DNA of 27,897 bases from RGIG9114 sp045592865 (GCA_045592865.1 JAZNVP010000056.1:1-27897); one strand, 5' to 3'; counted from the stretch's first letter, positions 14,480-25,300 are shown. The notes: generated by a model from the letters alone, not told the origin. Program-made: numbers and translations.

Positions 14480-15376
14480 ATGACGGGAAAGACCCTTTTG
14501 AGAAAACAGTTTGACGTTTTGGCTTTTATAGAAAAGAGTAAAAAAATGCCAACCCAAAGAGAACTTTCAAACGGAATTAAAATGTCGCTCGGATCGGTCA
14601 ACCGAACTGTTGGCAGTTTAATGGAACTAGGGCTTATTGACGACCACGGAATAACGGGAAAGGGCTATGAGGCTTTAGAGCCATATAGGGTAAAAAGGGT
14701 TATTTTCCTTGCGGCAGGTTTTGGACCCAGACTTGTTCCGATAACACTTAACACACCGCAACCCTTGGTGCGAGTTAAGGGAACCAGAATGATAGACACG
14801 CTTCTTGATGCGGTTGTAAAAGCCGGGATAGAGGAGATATATATCGTCAGGGGATATTTAAGCGAACAGTTCGATCAGCTTTTATATAAGTATCCCAACG
14901 TTCAGTTTATCGAAAACCCGATTTATAATGAATCGCATAACATCTCTTCTGCGATGTGTGCAAGGCATCTTTTAAAAAATGCTTACGTTATGGAAGCAGA
15001 TTTTGTGCTTTATAATCCCGATCTGATAAGAAAGTATCAGTATTGTTCTAATTTTTTAGCGGTTCCGACAGAGACTACTAATGACTGGTGCTTTGATACA
15101 AGAAACAACGTTATAACCAAGCTCAAGATCGGCGGAACAAACTGCCACCACGTTTTCGGCATATCCTATTGGGATGACGAAGACGGAGCAAAGCTTTACG
15201 AAGATATTAAACGTGTATATGAAATGCCGGGCGGAAAAGAGCGGTATTGGGATCAGGTTCCGCTTGAATACTGCCACGAGAATTACAGAGTTGAAGTCAG
15301 AGAGTGTTCTTTTGACGATATTATAGAAATCGATAGTTTTTCTGACCTTAAACGGTTAGATTCAACCTATTGCTAA
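14480..15376 (+). CDS. Winged-helix/LicC-like nucleotidyltransferase (copy 2, altered signature)
   Basis: A 298-residue paralogue of the upstream gene with the same order: winged helix at residues 5-66 (TQRELSNGIKMSLGSVNRTV, then DDHGITGKGYEALEPY), then a LicC-like domain. Its nucleotide-binding signature reads AAGFGPRLVPITLNTPQPL (78-96): Pro83 replaces the usual Ser and Gln94 replaces the Lys of TPKPL. Other landmarks are kept: GYLSEQF, NISSAM, VMEADFVLYN, NDWCF, GISYWDDEDGA and IIEIDSFSDL. It may have altered nucleotide or substrate preference, or act mainly as a sensor-regulator. Start ATG 14480 follows AAGGGAGGGG and AAAGG. It heads the unit encoding the ABC importer, with 19 bases to the next start. 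Confidence 0.83.
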   Translation: MTGKTLLRKQFDVLAFIEKSKKMPTQRELSNGIKMSLGSVNRTVGSLMELGLIDDHGITGKGYEALEPYRVKRVIFLAAGFGPRLVPITLNTPQPLVRVKGTRMIDTLLDAVVKAGIEEIYIVRGYLSEQFDQLLYKYPNVQFIENPIYNESHNISSAMCARHLLKNAYVMEADFVLYNPDLIRKYQYCSNFLAVPTETTNDWCFDTRNNVITKLKIGGTNCHHVFGISYWDDEDGAKLYEDIKRVYEMPGGKERYWDQVPLEYCHENYRVEVRECSFDDIIEIDSFSDLKRLDSTYC

Positions 15377-15395
15377 ATAAAAAGGAGTTTTGAAA

Positions 15396-16391
15396 ATGAA
15401 AAAGATCAGATTTTTAAAAGTTAAGGCAGCTATGCTTGTTCTTACCCTGTTATTAACATCGGTTTTAAGCGGCTGCGGCCCCAAGAAAGAAAAAATTCTT
15501 ATTTACACCAGCGTTGAAGATTACGTTATCGAAGACATGAACAAGCGTCTTGGTGAGCAGTTCCCCGATTATGATATTACGGTGGAATACGTTTCGACCG
15601 GAAACCATGCGGCTAAGCTTTTAACCGAGGGAAAGAATACCGAATGCGATATTTCTTACGACCTTGAGTATGCTTATATGGAGCAGCTCGCAAGAGCAGG
15701 AGTCTTAGCAGACCTTTCGGACTATGACAGAAGCATTTACACCGAGGACACCGTTGCAAGTGACTACTATCTTGTTCAGTGCCGTGTTGGCGGTGCCGTT
15801 ATTCTTAACACCGAGCTTCTTAAAGAGAAAAATCTCCCCGAGCCCACAAGCTATGAGGATCTCTTGAAGCCCGAATACAAGGATCTTATATCTATGGCTA
15901 ACCCCAAGAGCTCGGGAACAGGCTATATGTTCTATAAATCGCTCTATAATGCTTGGGGCGAGGAAAAGACCCTTTCATATTTTGATTCTTTAACGAACAA
16001 CATTCTTCAGTATACCTCTTCGGGTTCAGGCCCTGTTAACGCACTTCTCCAGAAGGAAGTTGCGATCGGATTCGGAATGACGTCTCACGCTGTTACTCAG
16101 ATTAACGAGGGTGCACCTTTAAAGGTAGTATTCTTTGAGGAAGGCTCTCCTTTCACTATGTATGGACAGTCTATAATCGCAGGAAAAGAGACCCGCGAGA
16201 GCGTAAAGGAAGTGTTTGACTTTTTAGTTAACACCTATAGCTATGAACTCAATGAGAAGTTCTTCCCTGAGCAGATGTTTAAGGACAAGGTCTTCGAGGT
16301 TGAAAACTATCCCGAAAACATTAAATACAGCGATATGAAAAACAATACTATTGAAGAGAAAGAAAAACTTTTGGCGCTTTGGAAATACTAA
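15396..16391 (+). CDS. ABC transporter substrate-binding lipoprotein (Fbp/Pot/aminoethylphosphonate-type)
   Basis: A 331-residue lipoprotein anchored outside the membrane. The signal peptide (MKKIRFLKVK, then a hydrophobic stretch) ends in the lipobox LSGC with Cys27. The mature protein begins KILIYTSVEDYVIEDMN and continues with DISYDLEYAYMEQLARAGVL and MANPKSSGTGYMF, the layout of the periplasmic-binding class that includes ferric iron, polyamine, thiamine and 2-aminoethylphosphonate receptors. Ligand residues cannot be assigned by eye. I chose ATG 15396 over the in-frame TTG 15390 because AAAGGAG (15381-15387) is eight bases away. Co-transcription with a LicC-like enzyme points to a phosphorylated or phosphonate amine as ligand; this is inference. 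Confidence 0.88.
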   Translation: MKKIRFLKVKAAMLVLTLLLTSVLSGCGPKKEKILIYTSVEDYVIEDMNKRLGEQFPDYDITVEYVSTGNHAAKLLTEGKNTECDISYDLEYAYMEQLARAGVLADLSDYDRSIYTEDTVASDYYLVQCRVGGAVILNTELLKEKNLPEPTSYEDLLKPEYKDLISMANPKSSGTGYMFYKSLYNAWGEEKTLSYFDSLTNNILQYTSSGSGPVNALLQKEVAIGFGMTSHAVTQINEGAPLKVVFFEEGSPFTMYGQSIIAGKETRESVKEVFDFLVNTYSYELNEKFFPEQMFKDKVFEVENYPENIKYSDMKNNTIEEKEKLLALWKY

Positions 16392-16412
16392 TTTTTGAAT
16401 ACGGAGGAAGAA

Positions 16413-17189
16413 ATGAAGGAACCCAAACTTATAGCAAAAGATCTTGAAATGGTGTTCGATGGAAAAAGAACACTTAATAACGTAAGCTTTGACGTTTTAG
16501 ATGGAGAATTTCTCTCTATCCTCGGTCCCTCGGGCTGCGGTAAGACAACTATTCTCAGAATACTCATCGGACTTTTAAAGGCAACCGGAGGAACTGTTAT
16601 AAAGGACGGAGTAGATATAACCGAGCTTCCGCCTGCTTCCAGAGGTATGGGTATCGTTTTCCAGAACTATGCTCTGTTTGAGAATATGACGGTGCTTCAA
16701 AACGTTGAGTATGCTCTTAAGATAAAGAAAGAAAATAAATCGAAAGAGGCAAAGAAGCTCGTCAGAGAAAGGGCTTTGGCCTCGCTTGAGCAGATGGGTC
16801 TTTCGGAACACGTAAACAAACTGCCGACCATGCTTTCGGGCGGTCAGCAGCAGAGGGTCGCTATCGCAAGGACAATGGTTTTAAACCCCGATATAATCCT
16901 CTTTGACGAGCCAATGTCGGCTTTGGACGTTGAAACAAGACTTTCGCTTCGTGCAGAACTTAAAAGAATTCAGAAAGAATTCGGCACAACGATGATATAT
17001 ATAACGCACGATCAGGAAGAGGCTTTCGCGATGTCAGACCGCATTATGATCATGCGTGAGGCAAATATTGTTCAGCTTGACACCCCCGATAATATTATCG
17101 ATAATCCTGCAGATGAATACGTTAAAGATTTTGTAATTAAAAATCTTGATATCAAGATCAAGTCTCTTTTAAAGTGCGTGAGGTCCTGA
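16413..17189 (+). CDS. ABC transporter ATP-binding protein (PotA/FbpC type)
   Basis: The 258-residue ATPase that powers the importer, at the cytosolic membrane face. All nucleotide-binding motifs are present: Walker A GPSGCGKTT, Q-loop VFQNYALF, signature LSGGQQQR, Walker B IILFDEP and H-loop ITHDQEEA. It lacks the extra C-terminal regulatory TOBE domain seen in longer (~350-residue) PotA/FbpC proteins. I chose ATG 16413 because GGAGG (16403-16407) precedes it; the in-frame TTG at 16395 has no ribosome site. It lies between the binding protein and the permease, one base before the permease start. Confidence 0.95.
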   Translation: MKEPKLIAKDLEMVFDGKRTLNNVSFDVLDGEFLSILGPSGCGKTTILRILIGLLKATGGTVIKDGVDITELPPASRGMGIVFQNYALFENMTVLQNVEYALKIKKENKSKEAKKLVRERALASLEQMGLSEHVNKLPTMLSGGQQQRVAIARTMVLNPDIILFDEPMSALDVETRLSLRAELKRIQKEFGTTMIYITHDQEEAFAMSDRIMIMREANIVQLDTPDNIIDNPADEYVKDFVIKNLDIKIKSLLKCVRS

Positions 17190-17190
17190 T

Positions 17191-18786
17191 ATGAAAGTTA
17201 AGGTGTTTAAAAAGACGTGGGATATAGGGAAGGCTGAATACGTAAAGCTTTTGTTTGCTTTTGTGTTCATAGGAATGGTGTTTATTCCCCTTATTCGCAT
17301 GTTCAGTTATATGGACGCGGATAGCTTTAATAGGGTAATAACCTCATCTTCCTTTGGAACTGCCGTGCTTAATTCCATAACCTCGGCGGTTCTCGGAACC
17401 TTGGTAACTGTTGCTATTGCGTTTATTCTGGCGCTTTGCATAAAGAGGACCAACATTAAGCTTAAAGGCTTTTTCGGAATAATCTTTTTGCTTCCGATGC
17501 TTCTTCCTTCTATATCGCACGGTATGGGTCTTGTTATTCTTTTCGGAAACAACGGCTTTTTAACAAAGATGCTGGGACTTAGCGGTAATATTTACGGACT
17601 AACGGGAATTATACTCGGTTCAGTGCTATATGCATTTCCCGTTGCGTTTTTAATGCTCAGCGACGTGCTGCATTATGAAGACGGCTCGGCTTATGAGGCC
17701 GCAAAGGTTCTCGGAATTCCTAAGTTCAGACAGTTCACGGCAATCATGCTTCCGTTTTTAAGAAAACCCTTGATATCGGTTATTTTTTCGGTATTCACCA
17801 TGATAATCACCGACTACGGTGTTCCGTTAATGGTCGGCGGAAAATACACAACCGTAGCAACGGTTATGTATCAGGAGGTTATCGGTCAGCTTGATTTTGC
17901 AAAGGGTTCGGTTTACGGCTGCTTCCTTCTTATTCCTGCGGTTATCGCGTTTATTATTGACTTTATAAATAAGGACCGCGGAAATTCAAGTTTTGTGACA
18001 AAGCCCCCTGCAATTTCTGAGAATAAATGGTTATCGTTTGGTTCTTATATATATTGTTCTCTTGTTAGCTTACTGACACTTTTGCCTTTAATTGCATTCG
18101 TGTTACTTGCCTTCACCGCGAACTACCCGAGCGACCTTACCTTTACCTTTGAAAACGTTATAAAGACGTTTGATCTCAGGGCAGATGAGTATTTTGTTAA
18201 CTCGCTTATCATAGCGGCCTGCACTGCGGTCATTGGCGTTGTTATCGCTTTTATGACGGCTTATCTTTCAGCAAGAATGAGGTCGAAACTTTCAAGGTTT
18301 CTGCATCTTTCCTCGATGACCTCGGCGGCTATACCAGGTATGGTTTTAGGTCTTTCCTACGTTCTTGTTTTCAATAAGACTCCGATCTACGGAACGATAA
18401 TAGTTTTGGTTTTGGTTAACATAATACACTTTATAGCATCTCCTTATCTTATGATCTATAATTCAATGTGTAAGATAAATGAAAACCTCGAGGATGTTGC
18501 TCACACGATGGGAATTAAAAGGTTTTACCTCATAAGAGACGTTCTTATTCCTCAATGCAAACACACGATTCTCGAAATGCTATCGTTCTTCTTTGTTAAC
18601 TGTATGATGACTATTTCGGCGGTTTCGTTCCTTGCAAATACAAGAAACAAGCCGGTTTCCTTGATGATCAATCAGTTTGAGGCGCAGATGCAACTTGAGT
18701 GCGCAGCGGTCGTTTCTCTGATGATCCTTCTCGCAAACCTTATTGTTAAAGGAATCGTTCACGTTATAAAAAGCAAAAAAAATTAA
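17191..18786 (+). CDS. ABC transporter permease, two fused permease domains
   Basis: A 531-residue membrane protein with about 12 transmembrane helices in two homologous halves. Each half carries the cytoplasmic EAA loop that contacts the ATPase: YEAAKVLGIPKFRQF (about residues 169-183) and EDVAHTMGIKRFYLI (about 433-447). Such fused permeases occur in the Fbp (iron), ThiP and aminoethylphosphonate importers, consistent with the single ATPase gene. It starts one base after the ATPase stop and ends 12 bases before a strong terminator, closing the operon. Confidence 0.92.
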   Translation: MKVKVFKKTWDIGKAEYVKLLFAFVFIGMVFIPLIRMFSYMDADSFNRVITSSSFGTAVLNSITSAVLGTLVTVAIAFILALCIKRTNIKLKGFFGIIFLLPMLLPSISHGMGLVILFGNNGFLTKMLGLSGNIYGLTGIILGSVLYAFPVAFLMLSDVLHYEDGSAYEAAKVLGIPKFRQFTAIMLPFLRKPLISVIFSVFTMIITDYGVPLMVGGKYTTVATVMYQEVIGQLDFAKGSVYGCFLLIPAVIAFIIDFINKDRGNSSFVTKPPAISENKWLSFGSYIYCSLVSLLTLLPLIAFVLLAFTANYPSDLTFTFENVIKTFDLRADEYFVNSLIIAACTAVIGVVIAFMTAYLSARMRSKLSRFLHLSSMTSAAIPGMVLGLSYVLVFNKTPIYGTIIVLVLVNIIHFIASPYLMIYNSMCKINENLEDVAHTMGIKRFYLIRDVLIPQCKHTILEMLSFFFVNCMMTISAVSFLANTRNKPVSLMINQFEAQMQLECAAVVSLMILLANLIVKGIVHVIKSKKN

Positions 18787-18798
18787 GTTAAAATTAGG

Positions 18799-18838
18799 AC
18801 TCCTGTTCGCTGTGACGAACAGGAGTTCTTGTTTTTTT
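18799..18838 (+). terminator. Rho-independent terminator
   Basis: An 11-bp perfect stem, ACTCCTGTTCG (18799-18809) with CGAACAGGAGT (18816-18826), loop CTGTGA, then seven T at 18832-18838. Confidence 0.95.
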
Positions 18839-18948
18839 ACTATTTTATGTCAATTTTTTCACATTTTTTTGTAAAAAATGCAAAAATTGTGGATAAAATT
18901 GAAGTAAAAAAGGTTGTGAATTTGCGGATTTTTTTTGAAAAAGAACTC

Positions 18949-18977
18949 GTCACAAATTAAACTCGATTTGTTAAAAT
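18949..18977 (+). promoter_or_regulatory. Promoter of the adhesin operon with overlapping inverted repeat
   Basis: GTCACA (18949-18954, a weak -35), 17 nt, TAAAAT (18972-18977) with extended TGT. ACAAAT (18952-18957) and ATTTGT (18966-18971) form an inverted repeat across the spacer, a possible operator. The rest of 18839-18948 is A+T-rich with no gene. A TATAAT further on (18990-18995) is too close to the start codon to be preferred. Confidence 0.5.
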
Positions 18978-19012
18978 AAAGACAATAAATATAATATATG
19001 CGAGGTGGTTCA

Positions 19013-19309
19013 GTGGACGCGAAGGAAAGTAGAATATACCGTCTGGATGGGGACGAAGTAGAAGTCGGAAAGGTTTGGGATGAAGAACTTGATCAGTTTA
19101 TAAACGATTATCCTGATTTTGAAACGCACCCGAGGGTAACGCCGAGCGGAAAGATGTGGGTCTCTGTTATAAAGGACGACTGCCCTTACTATAGCGGGGA
19201 ATATGGGGACTGCGGAAGTTGCGAATACTTCAAATGTGAAAGTCCCGGTGATTTTATTGGAATTTGTGAGAATGAAAAGTTAATGATAAGAGAGGAGACA
19301 AAATTATGA
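19013..19309 (+). CDS. Small Cys-rich protein, function unknown
   Basis: A 98-residue acidic protein. GAGGTGG (19002-19008) points to GTG 19013 as the start; the in-frame ATG at 18998 lies before that site. Its C-terminal half has a cysteine cluster, CP-x6-CGSCEYFKC-x8-C, a spacing seen in small zinc- or iron-sulfur-binding modules. There is no signal peptide or membrane segment, so it should be cytosolic. Its stop overlaps the adhesin start (ATGA), so the two are translationally coupled. I do not recognise the family. A redox- or metal-sensing role in adhesin production is possible but not shown. Confidence 0.75.
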   Translation: MDAKESRIYRLDGDEVEVGKVWDEELDQFINDYPDFETHPRVTPSGKMWVSVIKDDCPYYSGEYGDCGSCEYFKCESPGDFIGICENEKLMIREETKL

Positions 19310-22300
19310 AAAACAAAAAAGGACTGTTAAAGAAGATTTTATCGGGATTTCTTTCTGCGGTCATCTTCTTTAATGCGCTGCCCGTTATGACAACGGCGTT
19401 TGGTGCAGACCCGGGAAATCCATACTACACCAAAGTTGCTGACGACAGCACGATGAGCGGTTGGAAGAAGTATTTTGATCTTAATAATATTTCAACTGCC
19501 AATGCGGGTGGTGTTTGGACCGATAAAACGGTCTTGAAGGATACCTCTGCTCCCGAACTTTATGGAAAGATTTCTATGAAGGACGAGGATAAAAACTTTT
19601 TAACTGCCTTGTCTGCTATTGCGGCTAACAAGGAGATCGTTGGTTACTCAACAGTTCCGACCGATACGGTGTTTGTGCTCGATTTATCGGGATCTATGTC
19701 TTCTACGGCAGTAAGTCAGCTTGTAGAGGCTACCAACGAAGCTATAACGGAACTTAATAAGGTCAACAACAATAACAGAGTCGGCGTTGTGCTTTATTCG
19801 GGAAGCAGTTCTAACAGGACTTACGATAACGCCGTTGCCAGACTTTTACCTATAGGAAGATATAGTCCTAACAACAGCGGTGAATTTATAACCTACAACA
19901 GTTATAACGAAAACGTAAGCGTTGTTAATTCAATAAAAAATGCAAATCCCAACGTTGAGTTTGAATCAAAATCACGCGGCGGAGCTACATATATTCAGGC
20001 AGGACTTTGGGAAGCTTACAGAATGTTTGACGCCGTTGATGATATTAAAATAGAGAACGGTAACTGGCAAGAGGATAAACTTCGTATGCCGATAGTTGTT
20101 TTAATGTCGGATGGAGCTCCTACCCTTGGAACGAACAGCTATGCTAACGTTAGCGGTGTTAATGCGAACGTTGGTGACGGTAATGACACTAACATTACTG
20201 CAGGTCAGGGATTTTTAGTTCAGTTAACCGCTTCTTATATCAAAAACAGTATTGAAAACAAATATCAGGTTAAAACTGAAGAGGGTGCGGGTAGAAGCCT
20301 GTTTTATTCTCTTGCATATAATTTTAACGGTATAACAACTCAGAATGCGAGAAATATAGCGCAGAGCGTTCTCGACCCCGATTCTTCGACCCTTACAGAT
20401 TCTCTTTGGGCAACCTATAATAGACTGACAACGGGAAGCATGAACGTCAGCGTTGAAGGAAGAAACGGCGGAACTACGAACGTTTTGGTTTCCAAAAACT
20501 CTTACGTAACAGATAAGTCTTACGTTGATGAGTTCTTTACCGCCACAGACGGAAAACTAACGGCGGCGTTCAGAGATATCGTTGAAGAGATACTCCTGCA
20601 GTCGCGCTACTATCCGACCCACTTAGAAGGCGGAAGCCCTGATTTCTCTGGTTACGTTGAGTTTACCGATATAATCGGTGACTATATGGAGGTTAAGGAT
20701 ATTAAAGGTATCCTTTTGGGAGACACGCTTTACGACGGTCATATGATGGCTTCGAAACTCGCTGATACTACTGAAGAAGGACTGGGAACTCCAGAGAATC
20801 CGACGGATCTTGGCGATGAGTTTATCAGAGCCGTTAAGACACGACTCGGCATTAACGATGCAGCCGATGCAAGAGAACTTGTGGCAAAGGCATATATGGA
20901 CGGTCAGCTCAGATACAATAATGAAAACGATTGGTCTAACTATATTTCCTGGTATGCTAAGTCGGACGGAACCTATGCAGGATTTTATGACGAAGACGGA
21001 ACCGAACCCGTTCCTGCTGATGCGGTTTATATAAACCGTTCCTACGGTTTCTTAGGCGAGACCACCGGAAGTATTAAAAACTCTGATATGATGTATATGT
21101 CGGTTCAGGTGAGCACCGATATTGAGACCGGTAAACAAACGGTGATCTGGAAGATACCCGCTTCCTTAGTTCCGATGGTTACATACCTTGTTTCGCTTAA
21201 AGGAACAAACGTTGATAACGCAACCGACGTTAACGTTACGATTGAAGACGAAACGGTTGAACCTATCCGACTTATTTTTGAAACGGGACTCCGTTCGGAC
21301 CTTAATGAACTTAATATAACCAGAATAACCGATGAAGAGCATATCGGAGACGATAACGTTACGAGAAGATTTTGGAACAACTATTTCGACATATCAGATC
21401 CTTCTCACGATAACCACGTGACAACCTTGGCAGAGTTCAATCCTAACAAGGAGAACGAGAGATTTTATTATCCCTTCGATTCTGCTGTATTCAAGAAGGT
21501 TGGAAATGATTACGTTTTGGTGGAAGAAAATGAGAATCTTAACGTAAACGGTGAATACTACCATCGCCGTTACATATTCAGAGAGGGCGAAGACCTTCCG
21601 ATATTCTTATATGAAAGAATGTCATCTGTTTCGATCGGTGTTGCAAGATGGGATGCGACCTACGTTACCAAAACGGGTGAGACGGGTGCTTACGTTGTTA
21701 AAAAAGGAACACCTGCAAGAGAACTTAATATGTATAACCAGATCAAATGTGACTGCGATCCGCAGGTTGAAGACTGCGAGAACTGCAATCTATCAGAGTC
21801 TGCATATATGGTTTTCCACCCTTATATTGTTGAGAATAACGAGCTTATTTCGGTTGACATGAACCTTGGAAACAACGGTCTTTTAGAGGTTACACCCGCG
21901 CAGGGCTTAAAGCTTTCTAAAACTATCGACGTTCAGGGTGTTAGCGAACAGTTCAGATTCCGCATAACTGTTAAGGACGCTTCGGGAACCCCCGTCAGCG
22001 GAAACTTTGACGGCTACAAAACCGCACTTGACGTTGTTCTTTTGGGAGAACCTGAGACTGTGACCCTTTCTTCGAACGGGGTTTATGAACTGGATCTTAA
22101 AAATAACGAGACCTTCTGGCTCGTTGGTCTTCCTGCGGGAGCTTCTTGGGTTATTGAAGAAATTTCTACAGGAAACGACTACAAGGTAAAATCGGTTCAC
22201 GTTAACGGTGTATCAACAGGAACCGTTGCAACGGGAACGATCGCGGCTAACTTTATTGACGACGCACGTTTTGTCAACGCCTTGATAGGCGACGGAAATC

Positions 22301-25300
22301 TTGCGGTTTCCAAAAACGTTGTTGATACTGAGGGAAATAAAGTTGACGTTAACCCCAATGTCAAATTCGCAATCGACGTTGTTTTAAAGGACGAAAACGG
22401 TCAAGCCGTAACGGGAACCTTTGAAACAAACAATTCTTCTGTTGGCTCTGTTACCACCGATCAGAACGGAAAGATAAGATTAGAACTCTCGGGCGGCGAA
22501 ACGATCGTTATCAGAGGAATCGACGAAGAAACAAGATATGAGGTTTCAGAACCCGTAGTTAAAACCGGATTTACTCTTGACAGAGGAAAGAGTGAACTCA
22601 CAGGAATAATCAGCGCCGACGTAAACAATCAAGCGGTTGTTGTTAACACCTATGATCCTACCGGCGTTTCGGGTAACGGAATAGGTATCGTTATCGAAAA
22701 AGAGATAAGCGGAAGCCGCACCGAATGGGTAAACGGTGAAAGCTATGAATTCGTTGTTGAGAGAAACGGCGTTTCGGCACCCATAAAGAGCGGTTTAATA
22801 GGTTATAATTCGGCAGAAAAGAAACTGAGATTTGATCTTAGCGACCAGACCTTTGAAGAAGCGGGAACCTATTATTTCAGAATTTATGAAAAAGAAGGAA
22901 ATTTTGGCGGCATTACCTATGACAAGAAGGTTGCAAGCTTTAAGGTAATGGTTGCCGATGACGGAATGGATGGCGATCTCGAGATAATTTCTGTCGAGAA
23001 TGAAGCTAATACAACTGTTAGCGGTAATTACATTGTAACAGCAAGTTTCAATAATATTTATGCTCCTTCGGGAACAGTTTCTGAAACTATAGAAATTACG
23101 AAGCAGTTTACGAGTGGAAACCACTCACTGAGCGGATATCAGTTTGCGCTTTACGATATGGATCCTTCTGTTTCTGCTGATGCTGAGGAAATTCTCAGGT
23201 CGGGTCTTACCGATGCTGCAGGATTAACTTCGATAACACTCAATTACAGTGCTGACGATGTTGGAAGAACCTTTACCTATTATCTCTCGGAAATCGGACG
23301 TGGTGAGTTGAAAAACAACATTCGCTATGACGATGCGGTTTATGAGGTTATAATTAAGGTTGTAGACAATCTCGACGGAACGATTAGTTCAGAAATGAAA
23401 ATTGATGGCGTTGCTAATAATGCGGTGTCATTTACAAATGAGTATGTTCCCTCCGCATCGGATTTCATCACAATTTCCGGTGAAAAAGTGATCGATGGCG
23501 ACCGAGCTATAAACGCAGGCGAATTTAAGTTTAAGATTTCTGCGGATACTCTTGGTGCTCCGCCACCGTCCGTAACGGAAGTTGTTAATGATGTTAATGG
23601 AAACTTCTCATTCCCTGCGATTGAGTTTGGCGACAGCCACAAGGGAAACACCTACGTATACAAAATTAACGAGGTTGATACCGGAATCGGCGGCTTTGAA
23701 TATTCACAGACTGTTTACAAAGTTACGGTTAACGTTACCGATAACGGCAATCAGACCATAACCGCAACATCTTCGATTTCTGACGGATTAAATACTGTTA
23801 GCGATATTGAGTTTATAAACAAATACGATGCTGAAGATGCTAAGGTAACTCTTAACGGTGAAAAGATCTTAACAGGCAAGACCTTAACCAATGACGAGTT
23901 CAGCTTTAAATTAGAGGCAACCGGAAACACCGTTTTACCCGCTGGTTATCAAAACGTTGTTACGAACTCCGGAAGATTCTTTAAGTTCAGAGAACTCGTA
24001 TTCGACAAAGCAGGTGTTTATACCTACAAGATTACTGAGGTTAACGGCGGAATAGCAAACTACGATTATGACGAATCGGTTTACGAGGTTACCGTTACCG
24101 TTACCGATAACTCTGAGGGTGTTCTTTCGGCGGCAGTCAGCCTTAAAAAGAACGGCGCAGAGTCTTCTGAGATAGTTTTCAGAAACGGTTTTGTTCCTAC
24201 ACCCATTAATTATGATATAACTGCTGACCATAAGTTCGGCGGCGAAAAAGACTTAGAGGGAAGACCTCTTAACGAGAATGAATTTGAGTTTGTGCTTATC
24301 AATGCTATAAACGGAGTTCAGATAGGAGAGTCGGTTAAGAATGATGCGAACGGAAGATTTACCTTCCCTGCAGTTAAACTGAGAGAAGCGGGAATTCACT
24401 ACTTCAAGATTACCGAGGTCGTTGGAGAAGAAAAGGGAATAACCTACGATGCTTCTTCCTATCACGTTCGCCTGGAAGTTACTCAGGGTGTTGACGGCGT
24501 TCTCACGGTTACCGACGAAAAGCTCTATAAGGGCACGGTTACTAAACAAGAGGTTGGCGGAGTTCTGACCGAGGTAACTGAGTATAAGCATATTGTCAAC
24601 AATCCAAAAATCGTTTTCGAGAACATCTATAAGGCAGACCCTGCTTACGTAACCTTAGAGGCTACAAAGGTTTTAGAGGGCAAAGAACTTGAAGACAAAG
24701 AGTTTAAGTTTGACCTTCACAAGACCGATAGCAGTTATGCAATCGGCGACGGAACCATTTATGAAAACGACGTTTACCTTAGTCTCAATGACGACGGAAC
24801 GGGTTCAGTAAGATTTATAACCTTGCCATTTGGTGAAGAGGGAACCTATCACTACGTTATAGTTGAGGATGAACTTGACGAGAAGGGTATCACGACCGAT
24901 AAGACTAAATATGAGATCGAGATAGAGGTTGTGGATAACCACAAGGGCGACCTTAAAGCATCTGTTAAGGTTAACGGAGAAGACTTAAACGGTGAGATTA
25001 AAGAAACCGTTAAGTTCAATAACGTTTATAAAGCGGCTGAGACCTTTATAGTTATTGAAGGCGAAAAGATTCTCGAAGGCAGAGATATAAAGAAAGACGA
25101 GTTTGAATTCGAGCTTTACTCCGAGAACTCTACGTTGCCTTGGACGGCTAAAAATGATGAAAACGGAAAGATCTCCTTTATAAAGATTCCTGTTTCTGAA
25201 GCGGGTGAATACATTTACACCGTTAAAGAGGTTAAGGGAAGCGATGAGGAAATTACCTACGACGAAACCGTTTACACCGTTAAGGCTACCGTTACGGATA

